From GWE2-42-39 sp963668595 (lineage in GTDB: Bacteria; Bacteroidota; Bacteroidia; Bacteroidales; Prolixibacteraceae), in NCBI GenBank assembly GCA_963668595.1, contig OY764876.1:806001-870000 (forward strand): a stretch of DNA of 64,000 nucleotides. Direction: 5' to 3'. How positions within the stretch are numbered: position 1 is the first letter of the stretch; every line of letters begins with the position of its first letter. The translations under genes were made by a program, and so were the position numbers. Under the pieces are notes generated by a model that saw only the letters and a program-made list of their open reading frames with translations, was not told the origin of the DNA and ran no database searches. This document shows, piece after piece, positions 25,050 to 33,415 of this stretch.

Positions 25050-26162
25050 ATGAAGCTTAATCGTATTGTCCCTGTTGTTTTCTTTTTATTTCTGGCTGAA
25101 GTTGTTGTTGCTCAGTCTTCTTGGCCAATTTTTCGCGGAAATCAGCAATTGACGGCATGTTCCAATGCCGAACTGCCTGCTAAACCCAAGTTGCTTTTTT
25201 CATTTCAAACCGAAGATGATATTAAATCGTCGCCGGTAGTTGCCGACAACACAATTTTTGTTGGCTCGTCGGATGGAAAGCTGTATGCAATTGACTTTTC
25301 AGGAAAGTTGAACTGGAAATTTGATGCCGGAAATGTAATCGAAGCACCACCTTTATATCTGAATGGTTCTATTGTGTTCGGTTCGATGGATGGATGTTTT
25401 TTTCGGTTGGATGCAAAAACCGGAAAGCAACTTTGGAAATACAAAACCGACAACCAGATTGTTGGTGGGGCAAACTGGCTGAAAGCAGGATCGAAAACGG
25501 TTCTGGCGGTGGGCAGTTACGATTACAATTTGCATGGAGTCGATTTTTCGGATGGAACCGGCTTGTGGCAGTACGAGTCGGATAATTTTATTAACGGAGC
25601 GCCTGCTCTTTATAAAAACAATGCAGTGTTTGGCGGTTGCGATGGCTTCATTCATGTGGTGGACATGCTTACCGGCAAGGCAGTTAAAAAGGTACATCTC
25701 GATACGTATGTGGCATCTTCTCCTTCAGTAGAAGGCGATATGCTGTATGTGGGCGATTACGAAGGACGATTTTTTGCGGTGAATCTGGTTGAAGGAAAAA
25801 TAGTCTGGACGTACGATAATCCGGAGAAAAATCTTCCGTTTATTGCTTCTCCTGCCTTATGTGGTAATTATATTGTATTGGGAAATGAAGACCGCGATTT
25901 ATATTGTCTGAACAAAACTACCGGGAAATTAGTCTGGAAAAAACGGCTGAGCAATCGGGTAAATGCGTCGTCGGTAATTGGTCGCGATAAAGTTTTTACA
26001 GCTACAATGGATGGCATGTTGTACATTCATTCTTTGTCTCAGGGCGACGAAATTTGGAAATATGAATTGGGAACTCCAGTGGTGGGAAGCCCGGCTATTT
26101 GGCAGGGGAAAATTATTGTTCCTGCCGTAGATGGACGTGTTTACGTATTTGGCGCTTCTTGA
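25050..26162 (+). CDS. Secreted PQQ/BamB-like beta-propeller protein
   Basis: The ATG at 25050 gives 370 residues with a signal peptide ending VVVAQ; the TTG at 25041 is rejected. The mature protein is a single propeller with at least seven repeats of the type DGKLYAIDFSGKLNWKF, TGKQLWKYKT and TGKLVWKKRL. The repeats match those of the phosphoesterase fusion two genes upstream. No catalytic domain is present. Such propellers act as scaffolds or bind quinone cofactors; a PQQ cofactor is not shown by sequence alone. It has its own promoter but lies on the same strand as the proposed peptidoglycan locus. Confidence 0.85.
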   Translation: MKLNRIVPVVFFLFLAEVVVAQSSWPIFRGNQQLTACSNAELPAKPKLLFSFQTEDDIKSSPVVADNTIFVGSSDGKLYAIDFSGKLNWKFDAGNVIEAPPLYLNGSIVFGSMDGCFFRLDAKTGKQLWKYKTDNQIVGGANWLKAGSKTVLAVGSYDYNLHGVDFSDGTGLWQYESDNFINGAPALYKNNAVFGGCDGFIHVVDMLTGKAVKKVHLDTYVASSPSVEGDMLYVGDYEGRFFAVNLVEGKIVWTYDNPEKNLPFIASPALCGNYIVLGNEDRDLYCLNKTTGKLVWKKRLSNRVNASSVIGRDKVFTATMDGMLYIHSLSQGDEIWKYELGTPVVGSPAIWQGKIIVPAVDGRVYVFGAS

Positions 26163-26232
26163 TTCTTGTTTGCTTTTTTTGCTTCAAATTTTCCAGCGAT
26201 TGGTAATTCTCTGCACTTTTTTTATGCAACCC

Positions 26233-26263
26233 TTTGCATTCACCGCTGTGTTACCCATCTTTG
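26233..26263 (+). promoter_or_regulatory. Promoter of the M13 peptidase gene
   Basis: TTTG (26233-26236), a 19-base spacer and CATCTTTG (26256-26263) match the consensus with one change in the -7 box. The predicted leader is about 30 bases. Confidence 0.6.
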
Positions 26264-26298
26264 TACTCATTCTTACAACTTTAATATTTTATTCGTAA

Positions 26299-28320
26299 AT
26301 GGAAAAAACAACTCGTTATTTGGCTATTTTGCTTGCGGCAGGTTCTATGGCTTGCTCGCAGCAGCCCAAGCAAGTAGCCATCGATTTGCAGGATTTAGAC
26401 ACTACTGTTAGTCCTGCGGTTGATTTTGATCAGTATGCCAACGGCGGATGGAAAAAACGCAATCCCATGCCGGCTGAAAAAAGCCGCTACGGATCGTTTG
26501 ATAAATTGGCTGATACGGGCGAAGAGCAAGTGAAAGCAATTTTTTCTGAATTGGCAACCGGAACTTTCGAAGAAGGAAGTATTGAAAAGAAAATTGCTGA
26601 TTTTTATGCCAGTGGAATGGATACCGCAGCAATTGAAACCGCTGGAATTACGCCATTGCAACCGTATTTACAACAGGTTGATCAATTAAATTCTGTTGCC
26701 GCTTTACAGCAGTTGCTGGGTGAGTGGCACAGCATGCAAATCAATCCGTTGTTTTATATGTATGCCGATGCTGATCAGAAAAACTCAACTCAGGTAATTG
26801 CATATTTAATTCAGGGTGGTTTGGGATTACCCGACCGCGATTATTATTTGAATAGCGATGCCCGTTCGCTGGATATTCAGGAAAAATATCGCCAGTATGT
26901 AGCTGGTTTGCTGAGCAAAATTGGTGTTTCTGCTGAAGAAGCAACTCAGGAGGCAGCAACAATTTATGCACTGGAAACCAAACTGGCAAACATGTCGATG
27001 AGTTTGCTGGAACAACGCGATCCGTACAAAACCTATAATAAAATGACTGTGGCCGATTTGTCGAAACTGGCTGCTGAATACGATTGGCAGGCATTTTTTA
27101 CTGCAATTGGTTTAGATGAACCAGGTGACCTGATTGTGGCTCAGCCTGATTTCTTTGCCGGAATGAGTAAATTGTTGGTTTCGGAACCACTTGATAGTTG
27201 GAAAATTTACCTGAAATATCACCTGACAAACGCAGCTGCTGCATATATGCCGAAAGAATTTGTTGATTTGAATTTCGACTTCTTCGGAAAAACACTGAGT
27301 GGTCGTAAAGCACAACGTCCTCGCTGGAAACAGGTGCAGGGAACAACAAACAGTGCGTTGAGCGAAGCAATTGGTCAGATGTACGTGAAAAAATACTTTC
27401 CACCGGAAGCCAAACAGCGCATGGTTGACTTGATTGAAAATTTGCGTGTTTCGTTGGGCGAGCGTATTCAGGCTTTGGCTTGGATGGGAGATACCACCAA
27501 ACAAAAAGCAATGGAAAAATTGAATACCATCACCGTAAAAGTGGGCTACCCGGATAAATGGAAAGATTATTCAGCTTTGCAGGTTACTCGCGATTCATAT
27601 TTCCAGAATGTAATGAACTCGGGAAAATTCGATTTCGATAAAATGATTGCTAAAGTGAATAAACCGGTAGATAAAACAGAGTGGTACATGCCTCCGCAAA
27701 TGGTGAACGCTTATTACAATCCAACGTCGAACGAAATTGTTTTCCCGGCGGCTATTTTGCAACCTCCTTTCTTCTATATGTATGCCGATGATGCTGTAAA
27801 TTATGGCGCAATTGGTGTAGTTATTGGTCACGAAATGACTCATGGTTTCGACGATCAGGGCCGTCAGTACGACAAAGATGGTAACCTGAATGAATGGTGG
27901 ACTGCTGGTGACGCTGAACGTTTCAATGCCCGCACTCAATTACTGGTTGATCAGTTCTCTCAGTTTACAGTTTTGGATAGCATTAAAGCGGATGGACAGC
28001 TTACTTTAGGCGAAAATATTGCTGATCTGGGCGGTTTGAATATTTCGTATCAGGCACTGGGTAAGGTGTTGAAAGGTGACGAAAAACCGATTGATGGTTT
28101 TTCAGCACAACAGCGCTTTTTCCTTTCGTATGCACATATTTGGGCTCAAAATATCCGCGATGAGGAAATGCTGCGCCGTACCAAAGAAGATGTGCATTCA
28201 CTCGGACATAACCGGGTAATTGGCCCATTGCGCAACATGCCTGAATTTTATACTGCATTCGATGTGAAAGAAGGCGATGCAATGTTCTTGCCCGAAGCAC
28301 AGCGTGCTGCAATTTGGTAG
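26299..28320 (+). CDS. M13-family (neprilysin/PepO-like) zinc metallopeptidase lipoprotein
   Basis: This 673-residue protein has a lipoprotein signal (lipobox MACS). The large helical N-terminal domain is that of M13 peptidases. The catalytic part shows VIGHEMTHGFDDQG near residue 510 (two zinc histidines and the catalytic glutamate), GENIADLGG with the third zinc ligand, and the C-terminal RNMPEFYTAFDV and MFLPEAQRAAIW, which end close to the family norm. It degrades oligopeptides in the periplasm or at the surface. It is transcribed from its own promoter and ends in a strong terminator, so it is a single-gene unit. Confidence 0.95.
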   Translation: MEKTTRYLAILLAAGSMACSQQPKQVAIDLQDLDTTVSPAVDFDQYANGGWKKRNPMPAEKSRYGSFDKLADTGEEQVKAIFSELATGTFEEGSIEKKIADFYASGMDTAAIETAGITPLQPYLQQVDQLNSVAALQQLLGEWHSMQINPLFYMYADADQKNSTQVIAYLIQGGLGLPDRDYYLNSDARSLDIQEKYRQYVAGLLSKIGVSAEEATQEAATIYALETKLANMSMSLLEQRDPYKTYNKMTVADLSKLAAEYDWQAFFTAIGLDEPGDLIVAQPDFFAGMSKLLVSEPLDSWKIYLKYHLTNAAAAYMPKEFVDLNFDFFGKTLSGRKAQRPRWKQVQGTTNSALSEAIGQMYVKKYFPPEAKQRMVDLIENLRVSLGERIQALAWMGDTTKQKAMEKLNTITVKVGYPDKWKDYSALQVTRDSYFQNVMNSGKFDFDKMIAKVNKPVDKTEWYMPPQMVNAYYNPTSNEIVFPAAILQPPFFYMYADDAVNYGAIGVVIGHEMTHGFDDQGRQYDKDGNLNEWWTAGDAERFNARTQLLVDQFSQFTVLDSIKADGQLTLGENIADLGGLNISYQALGKVLKGDEKPIDGFSAQQRFFLSYAHIWAQNIRDEEMLRRTKEDVHSLGHNRVIGPLRNMPEFYTAFDVKEGDAMFLPEAQRAAIW

Positions 28321-28346
28321 AATTCCTTCTTTGAAAATATAAAACG

Positions 28347-28384
28347 AAGGCCGGTTCCTGTTTGAGGAGCCGGCCTTTGTTTTG
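28347..28384 (+). terminator. Terminator of the M13 peptidase gene
   Basis: A 12-bp stem, AAGGCCGGTTCC with GGAGCCGGCCTT (28347-28377), has one G-U pair and a seven-base loop, and TTTGTTTTG follows. Confidence 0.85.
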
Positions 28385-28411
28385 CTATGGAAGACGAAAT
28401 TTTTGCGGTAT

Positions 28412-28783
28412 CTATGAAACTTGCATACAGCTTACTGCAATAATTTTTAGTCCGTCATCAAATTTTTTCCAGACACGGTTGTACTTGAATCTTCCTTCGA
28501 TAGGAGTTCCCAGCATCTTTCCTTTTGTATCGTAAGTAACAATTACAACAGCGGTATCTTCTATTATTTGAATGTCATCGATATTGGGCGATAATTCTTC
28601 AACCACCATTGTCCCTGCCCGATGAGAGGCTAAATCCATTTCTTTTGTAATTATCTGTCCTCCTGGTCCAATTCCAAGTAAATTGTCATGCATTACTTTA
28701 TTCAGAAAATCCAGCTTGCTGCTTTTTATTCCTTCAATCAGAAGGAGTTCCATTTTTTTAATATCTTTTTTATCGAGATTCAT
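28412..28783 (-). CDS. NTF2-like (SnoaL/DUF4440-type) small protein
   Basis: This 123-residue protein has the alpha-plus-beta cone pattern of nuclear-transport-factor-2-like proteins. An N-terminal helix with LLLIEGIKSSKLDFLNKVM leads into DNLLGIGPGG, and the C-terminal strands RFKYNRVWKKFDDGLKIIAVS form the sheet. Many such proteins have unknown ligands or act as small enzymes. It lies 15 bases downstream of a GNAT acetyltransferase on the same strand, and the two may be cotranscribed. Confidence 0.8.
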   Translation of the reverse strand: MNLDKKDIKKMELLLIEGIKSSKLDFLNKVMHDNLLGIGPGGQIITKEMDLASHRAGTMVVEELSPNIDDIQIIEDTAVVIVTYDTKGKMLGTPIEGRFKYNRVWKKFDDGLKIIAVSCMQVS

Positions 28784-28798
28784 CTGTTTTGTATTTGT

Positions 28799-29317
28799 TT
28801 ATTGTTTGATTTTGGCATAACGAATTTCGCTATATAGTTGGCCATTTTTGGTAATGGCACATTTAAAAACTGCTTCCTTTTCAAATCCGCATTTTTCCAG
28901 TACGCGCTGCGAAGCTTTGTTGTATTCGAATATGCCTGTGTAGATACGTTTCAAGTTTAATTGATTGAATCCAAATTCTGTTATTAAGTTCACCGCTTTG
29001 GTGGTAATGCCTAAATTCCAGAACGGTTCTCCAATAAAATAGCCTATTTCTGCGCTATTTCGATAAACATCGGTACCAACCGAAAGACTTATATTGCCCA
29101 CGTAATTGCACTGATATTCGATGGCAAAAAAAGTTTTTGGGTTTTGTTTTTGCACCATCTCAAAAAATCGCCGGGCATCGTCGGGCGTGTAGGGACATGG
29201 AAATGCATCGCGGAGATTGATACTTACATTTTCATTGTTTGCATACGCTGCAAGTTTCGGAATATCTTGCTCTTCCAATTCGCGTAACACAACATCATTT
29301 TCTTTGGCAATAATCAT
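28799..29317 (-). CDS. GNAT-family N-acetyltransferase (RimJ/RimL type)
   Basis: This 172-residue protein has the RimL-like layout: VLRELEEQDIPKLAAYANN at the N-terminus, ARRFFEMV and FAIEYQCNYVGNISL in the middle, AEIGYFIGEPFWNLGITTKAV as the acetyl-CoA loop region, and ASQRVLEKCGFEKEAVFK at the end. The acceptor may be a ribosomal protein N-terminus, an amino acid or an antibiotic, and sequence does not decide. The ATG at 29317 is supported by the immediate start of the domain. Confidence 0.88.
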   Translation of the reverse strand: MIIAKENDVVLRELEEQDIPKLAAYANNENVSINLRDAFPCPYTPDDARRFFEMVQKQNPKTFFAIEYQCNYVGNISLSVGTDVYRNSAEIGYFIGEPFWNLGITTKAVNLITEFGFNQLNLKRIYTGIFEYNKASQRVLEKCGFEKEAVFKCAITKNGQLYSEIRYAKIKQ

Positions 29318-29430
29318 TGTTTTCAGTTTTTTGTTTTCCTCAAAATGAATAAGTCTTTTGGGTGATAAAATCGATGTATAAAATTAATCGATTACTCGCA
29401 TTTAAATGTCTTTGTATGGTGCGATTTTCA

Positions 29431-29529
29431 ATGAAATATCCATGATTTGGCAAACGCCAACCGGAAAAGAGAAAATTATTTCAATCATGGATATTCTATG
29501 TGGCAATTTAAAAAACAAATTATTCACAC
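29431..29529. repeat. Degenerate repeat unit A
   Basis: This unit begins ATGAAATATCCATGATT and ends AATCATGGATATTCTATGTGGCAAT followed by an A-rich tail. The outer words CATGATT and AATCATG are complementary, so the unit can fold as a stem with a loop of about 35 bases. The inner part contains GCAAACGCCAACCGG, shared in altered form with units B and C. Confidence 0.6.
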
Positions 29530-29837
29530 ATGAAAAAGACTTCTGTTTCATTTTTTATTGAAATCGTGAACCTGAAAAATGATCTTGTTGAACTCTTTTT
29601 TTGTAGCCAGACTAATATATTGTCGCATTGAATATAGTGTAAGATGTTGATTGTCTGTCGCACTACAAATCGTAAATTATTTAATCGTAAATACATTTAT
29701 TGACAGACCTTTGTCATTCGCTGAATACGAGTTTTCTTTTATATTTGGACTTCTTCTGGAAAAATAGCTATTGTATTTGTTGCAGAACTGGATTGCAACT
29801 GCTTCTGATGTGAAAAATAACTTTGAAAATTTCATAA

Positions 29838-29953
29838 ATGAAATGAGCATGATTCCGGGAAACGCCAATCGGAATGAATATACACCAGTTGGTGATCATG
29901 CGATCCCGAAAGTTTTCGGGACCATTCGACAAATAAAAATAAATTATATACGA
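29838..29953. repeat. Degenerate repeat unit B
   Basis: This unit begins ATGAAATGAGCATGATT, has the inner word AAACGCCAATCGGAATGA, and contains GATCATGCGA in place of the AATCATGCGA word. An extra hairpin, CCCGAAAGTTTTCGGG (29905-29920), is inserted. It is directly followed by unit C. Confidence 0.6.
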
Positions 29954-30047
29954 ATGAAATGAGCATGATTTACAGAAACACCAATCGAAATGATTATTCT
30001 TCAATCATGCGAATTCCATGTGGCAATAAAAAACAAAAAATAAACAC
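29954..30047. repeat. Degenerate repeat unit C
   Basis: This unit begins ATGAAATGAGCATGATT, identical to unit B over 17 bases, has the inner word AAACACCAATCGAAATGA, then AATCATGCGAATTCCATG and TGGCAAT and an A-rich tail like that of unit A. It abuts unit D. Confidence 0.6.
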
Positions 30048-30117
30048 ATGAAACGAGCATGGTTCTAATTATCGCAAAAGGGCATGTATAAACTCTGCGA
30101 GTTCCACACGGGATTCA
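30048..30117. repeat. Degenerate repeat unit D (partial)
   Basis: This unit begins ATGAAACGAGCATGGTT and ends with GCGAGTTCCACACGGG, a decayed form of the GCGAATTCCATGTGG word of unit C. It is the most diverged copy and the last before the S9 peptidase leader. Confidence 0.45.
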
Positions 30118-30183
30118 AAAGATGTTCAAGGCACTGTTCTTTGATCCGACAGATATTCAATAACTTAATTTAAATATATACGT

Positions 30184-32688
30184 GTGAAAAAATTACTCTA
30201 CCTACTATTATTTATGCTGAGCACGGGATGGGTGTCGGCGCAAACTCCTGTTCGTTGTTCAAATTGGAAAATATCGGATACGAACCAGTTGTTCATGCCT
30301 CTTTGGGCTGACAAACCTTCGGTGGATGGTAAAAAATTCGATAAGTCTGCCTTATTGGAAAACGTGATGGCTGATGTTGCTGATTTGACAAATTGGCAAG
30401 AAGTGAATTTAATTTCCGATTCGCTGATCACTTCTGTTTCTGGTAAAGATAAATTGGTGCAGTTGGCCGGTTTTGTTCAAACTGATCGCTGGACCAAAGC
30501 TACGATGAGTCTCTCTACTTCGGCCATCTTCGAATTATATATGGATGGTGAAAAAGTAAAAACGCAAGGAAAAACAACCGACAAACCGGTAAAAGTGGAT
30601 ATGACTTTAACCACCGGAGTACATCAGATTTTAGTGAAGATGATTACTTCTGGAGATTCGCTGAATTTTTCAGCCAATATTTCTCCTGCTGTTGAGTCGG
30701 CCAAATTACAATGGACTACCAGTGCAAAACGAATATTGACGATTCATGATGTACTCGAAGGCGAGAGTGTTGCTGATGCATCGCTTTCTCCATCCGGAAA
30801 ATATTTGTTGATTGAAATCAGCGAAGTTTTGCCCGGAAGTGGGAGTGGACAAAGTTCTTTTCGTGTGTACGATATGGAATTGAAACGCAATATTTTTGCT
30901 TTGCGCAACGAGTCGTTAAATGCCGAATGGATGCCAAAAACGGACCGTTTGACTTATCGGGTTCGGAAAGACGACAATACCGAAGTTTATCTGTATGATG
31001 TAAAAACAGGCGAAGAGACCAGAGTGGCTGCGGGGCTCGATTCTCCGGGGCGGATTCAGTGGTCGCCCGGTGAGGATTTCTTTTTGTACTCGAAAAGTGA
31101 TGAGGGTGAAAAAACCGGCGATCTGAAACGTATATTTGGCAACGATGACCGCATTCCCGGTTTCAGACGACGTTCATCTCTTTATTTTTTCGATCTGAAA
31201 AGCCAATTGTCGCGACCGCTGACTACCGGAGCTGAATCGGCCAACCTACAGGATATAAAACCTGATGGATCGAAGGTGCTTATTTCTACATCAAAAATGG
31301 ATTACACCGAAGTTCCTTTTTCGAAACAGACCTTAATAGAGCTTGAATTGAATACCATGACTGTTGATACTATTTGGGCCGACAAATTGTATGGCGGATA
31401 TTGTCAGTATTCGCCTGACGGAACTCAGTTACTGGTTTCCGGAGGTCCGGAAACTTTTGGTGAACTGGGCGTTAAAGTCAGCAAAGGCCGAATTCCGAAC
31501 AGTTACGACAATCAACTTTACCTGTTCGATTTGAAAAACAAAAAGGCAGAACCATTGACCCGTAATTTTGATCCGGCGGTGGCGAGAGCGCATTGGGCCA
31601 AAGATGGAATGGTTTACCTGACTGCTGATGAGCGGGATTATGTGAATCTTTATCGCCTGGATGTGAAAAAAAGCAAATTCACGAAGATTGATGTCCCGGT
31701 AGAAGTAATTAATTCCATCAGTTTTGCCCAGACGAGCCCGCTGGCTGTATTTACCGGAACAGGTCTCAGTACTCCTGAAAAATTGTATTCAATCGATCTT
31801 TCTACCGGAAAATCGGCTCTTTTGCTTGAACCAAAGGCAAAACAACTGGCCAATGTTGAATACGGAAAGTCGGAAGAGTGGAATTTTAAGAATGCGTCGG
31901 GGACGACTATTTATGGCTATGTCTATTATCCGTTTGCTTACGATTCGTCGAAGAAATATCCGGTGATTGTGAATTATTACGGAGGAACATCGCCAACCAG
32001 CAGAACATTTGGTGGCCGCTATCCAAAAGATATTTGGGCTGCCGAAGGCTATATCGTATATGTATTGCAGCCAAGCGGATCAACGGGCTTTGGTCAGGAT
32101 TTCTCGGCATTGCATGTCAACGGTTGGGGCCGCGATGCGATTGAAGATATTATTGATGGAACGAAAAAGTTTCTGGCAGCGCATCCGGCGGCCGATGCGG
32201 CGAATGTTGGCTGTATTGGAGCTTCATACGGCGGTTTTACCACCATGATGTTGCAAACCCGCACCGATATATTTAAAACTGCTATTTCGCATGCCGGAAT
32301 CAGCGACATTAGTAGCTACTGGGGCGAAGGATATTGGGGCTACTCATATAGTTCCGGAGCAACCAAATACAGCTATCCCTGGAATCGCAAGGATATTTAT
32401 GTCGATAATAGTCCGCTTTTCAGAGCCGATCAGTTTAAAAACTCAATTTTGTTATTACACGGAACGGCAGATACGAATGTGCCGGTAGGAGAGAGCCTTC
32501 AGTTTTATGCAGCACTAAAAATACTGGGCAAAGAGGTTGAAATGGTGCTGGTTTCGGGCGAAAATCATCATATTCTGGACTATGGCAAACGTTTGAAATG
32601 GCACGACACCATCATGGCATGGTTCGATAAAAAATTGAAAAATCAGCCGGAGCACTGGACTGAAATGTATCCGGATAAAAATTTATAA
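30184..32688 (+). CDS. Prolyl oligopeptidase family (S9) serine peptidase, secreted
   Basis: This 834-residue protein starts at a GTG (30184) and has a signal peptide ending VSAQ. The middle is a beta-propeller-like region with dipeptidyl-peptidase-type repeats (DASLSPSGKYLLIEIS, GRIQWSPGEDFFLYS, YCQYSPDGTQLLVSG). The C-terminal alpha/beta-hydrolase domain has GASYGGF with the nucleophile serine near 681, HGTADTNVPVGES with the aspartate, and ENHHILD with the histidine. It belongs to the S9 group that includes dipeptidyl and acylaminoacyl peptidases, and it probably cuts oligopeptides in the periplasm. It stands alone, with a terminator after it. Confidence 0.92.
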   Translation: MKKLLYLLLFMLSTGWVSAQTPVRCSNWKISDTNQLFMPLWADKPSVDGKKFDKSALLENVMADVADLTNWQEVNLISDSLITSVSGKDKLVQLAGFVQTDRWTKATMSLSTSAIFELYMDGEKVKTQGKTTDKPVKVDMTLTTGVHQILVKMITSGDSLNFSANISPAVESAKLQWTTSAKRILTIHDVLEGESVADASLSPSGKYLLIEISEVLPGSGSGQSSFRVYDMELKRNIFALRNESLNAEWMPKTDRLTYRVRKDDNTEVYLYDVKTGEETRVAAGLDSPGRIQWSPGEDFFLYSKSDEGEKTGDLKRIFGNDDRIPGFRRRSSLYFFDLKSQLSRPLTTGAESANLQDIKPDGSKVLISTSKMDYTEVPFSKQTLIELELNTMTVDTIWADKLYGGYCQYSPDGTQLLVSGGPETFGELGVKVSKGRIPNSYDNQLYLFDLKNKKAEPLTRNFDPAVARAHWAKDGMVYLTADERDYVNLYRLDVKKSKFTKIDVPVEVINSISFAQTSPLAVFTGTGLSTPEKLYSIDLSTGKSALLLEPKAKQLANVEYGKSEEWNFKNASGTTIYGYVYYPFAYDSSKKYPVIVNYYGGTSPTSRTFGGRYPKDIWAAEGYIVYVLQPSGSTGFGQDFSALHVNGWGRDAIEDIIDGTKKFLAAHPAADAANVGCIGASYGGFTTMMLQTRTDIFKTAISHAGISDISSYWGEGYWGYSYSSGATKYSYPWNRKDIYVDNSPLFRADQFKNSILLLHGTADTNVPVGESLQFYAALKILGKEVEMVLVSGENHHILDYGKRLKWHDTIMAWFDKKLKNQPEHWTEMYPDKNL

Positions 32689-32714
32689 CGAGAGAAATCT
32701 TAATAATTCATGTG

Positions 32715-32744
32715 AGGCCGTTCGAGAGAATGGCCTTTTCTTTT
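32715..32744 (+). terminator. Terminator of the S9 peptidase gene
   Basis: Stem AGGCCGTTC pairs with GAATGGCCT (one G-U pair) around the loop GAGA, followed by TTTCTTTT. Confidence 0.8.
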
Positions 32745-32830
32745 ACCACAATAGAAACAGTAGGCACAATAGAAAATTATGTTTTTTTTACTATCTGTCA
32801 TTTGGCTATGAGGCTGGTAGTAAATTTTTT

Positions 32831-32853
32831 TCATTCCCGCGAAGGCGGGAATC
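32831..32853. repeat. Short dispersed hairpin (TCATTCCCGC type)
   Basis: A perfect 8-bp stem, ATTCCCGC and GCGGGAAT, encloses the loop GAAG. The T-run lies on its 5' side for the plus strand, and A residues follow it on the minus strand, so it is not a terminator in either direction. The sequence resembles a widespread REP-like intergenic hairpin. Confidence 0.6.
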
Positions 32854-32866
32854 TCCGGGATTTGCG

Positions 32867-33274
32867 TTAGTTTGCAGCTTGTTTGATGTTCACATAATCA
32901 AAATAGTCACCAGCTTCAAGTGAGATATGCATACTTCTTTCTTTTCCCGTATTATTCTCGTTTAATTTTATAAACAATGTGTTTTTATTACGCCGTTCTA
33001 CTGTGAATTGGTCTTCTTTGATCGAATATGATTCGGATTCAAGATTGATGTCCTCGCGTTGGTAGTAACTATATCTACTGTTTTCAAATGTAATTCCATC
33101 TATCCACCACCAATTTCCCTTTGTGCTTATTGTAACGGAATCTGCTTTTGCTGTAAACTCAACACTTTTGGTCGAGAGTTTGATATTGTCATCCCATTTC
33201 CCAATCGGGTCTTTTTTGTCAGAACACGAAATCATGATAAAAAGACCTATAAATGGGAGTATTATTTTTTTCAT
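32867..33274 (-). CDS. Small lipoprotein with BACON-like domain
   Basis: This 135-residue lipoprotein (lipobox MISC, then SDKKD) ends with a beta-sandwich that resembles the BACON (bacteroidetes-associated carbohydrate-binding often N-terminal) domain: ISTKGNWWWIDGI in the first half and GKERSMHISLEAGDYFDYVNIKQ at the C-terminus. BACON domains are often carried by surface proteins of Bacteroidota, with mucin or glycan contact proposed. It stands alone on the edge of an AT-rich island. A TAACTTTG box on the minus strand at 33301-33308 could be its -7 element. Confidence 0.75.
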   Translation of the reverse strand: MKKIILPFIGLFIMISCSDKKDPIGKWDDNIKLSTKSVEFTAKADSVTISTKGNWWWIDGITFENSRYSYYQREDINLESESYSIKEDQFTVERRNKNTLFIKLNENNTGKERSMHISLEAGDYFDYVNIKQAAN

Positions 33275-33415
33275 AGCCTCGGATTTTAAAATGGTTTTGA
33301 CAAAGTTAAATTTTTGATTTGCTTTTGGATAGATTGCTTTGGGTGAATAATGGTTGCGTGAATTCTACTTTCTTTAACCATGTCTGCTGTGAAATTTACG
33401 CATTTTAAGTTAGGA

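Larger units (their letters stand above)
29318..30183. other. Gene-poor 866-base region with degenerate repeats
   Basis: No convincing gene was found here. Short frames such as one at 29771-29962 lie across the repeats and have no coding signs. The stretch holds four related repeat units (29431-30117) and an AT-rich segment without further structure, and then the leader of the S9 peptidase gene. Confidence 0.6.

Noticed and set aside
29771..29962. Short open frame inside the repeat region
   Set aside because: It runs over repeat unit B, has no upstream signal and ends in non-coding-like sequence.
29431..30117. CRISPR array
   Set aside because: The units are long, diverged and unevenly spaced, and no cas genes or identical short repeats exist.
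32831..32853. GC-rich hairpin as terminator of the S9 peptidase or the BACON-like gene
   Set aside because: The T-run is on the wrong side for both strands; the S9 gene already has a terminator at 32715-32744.
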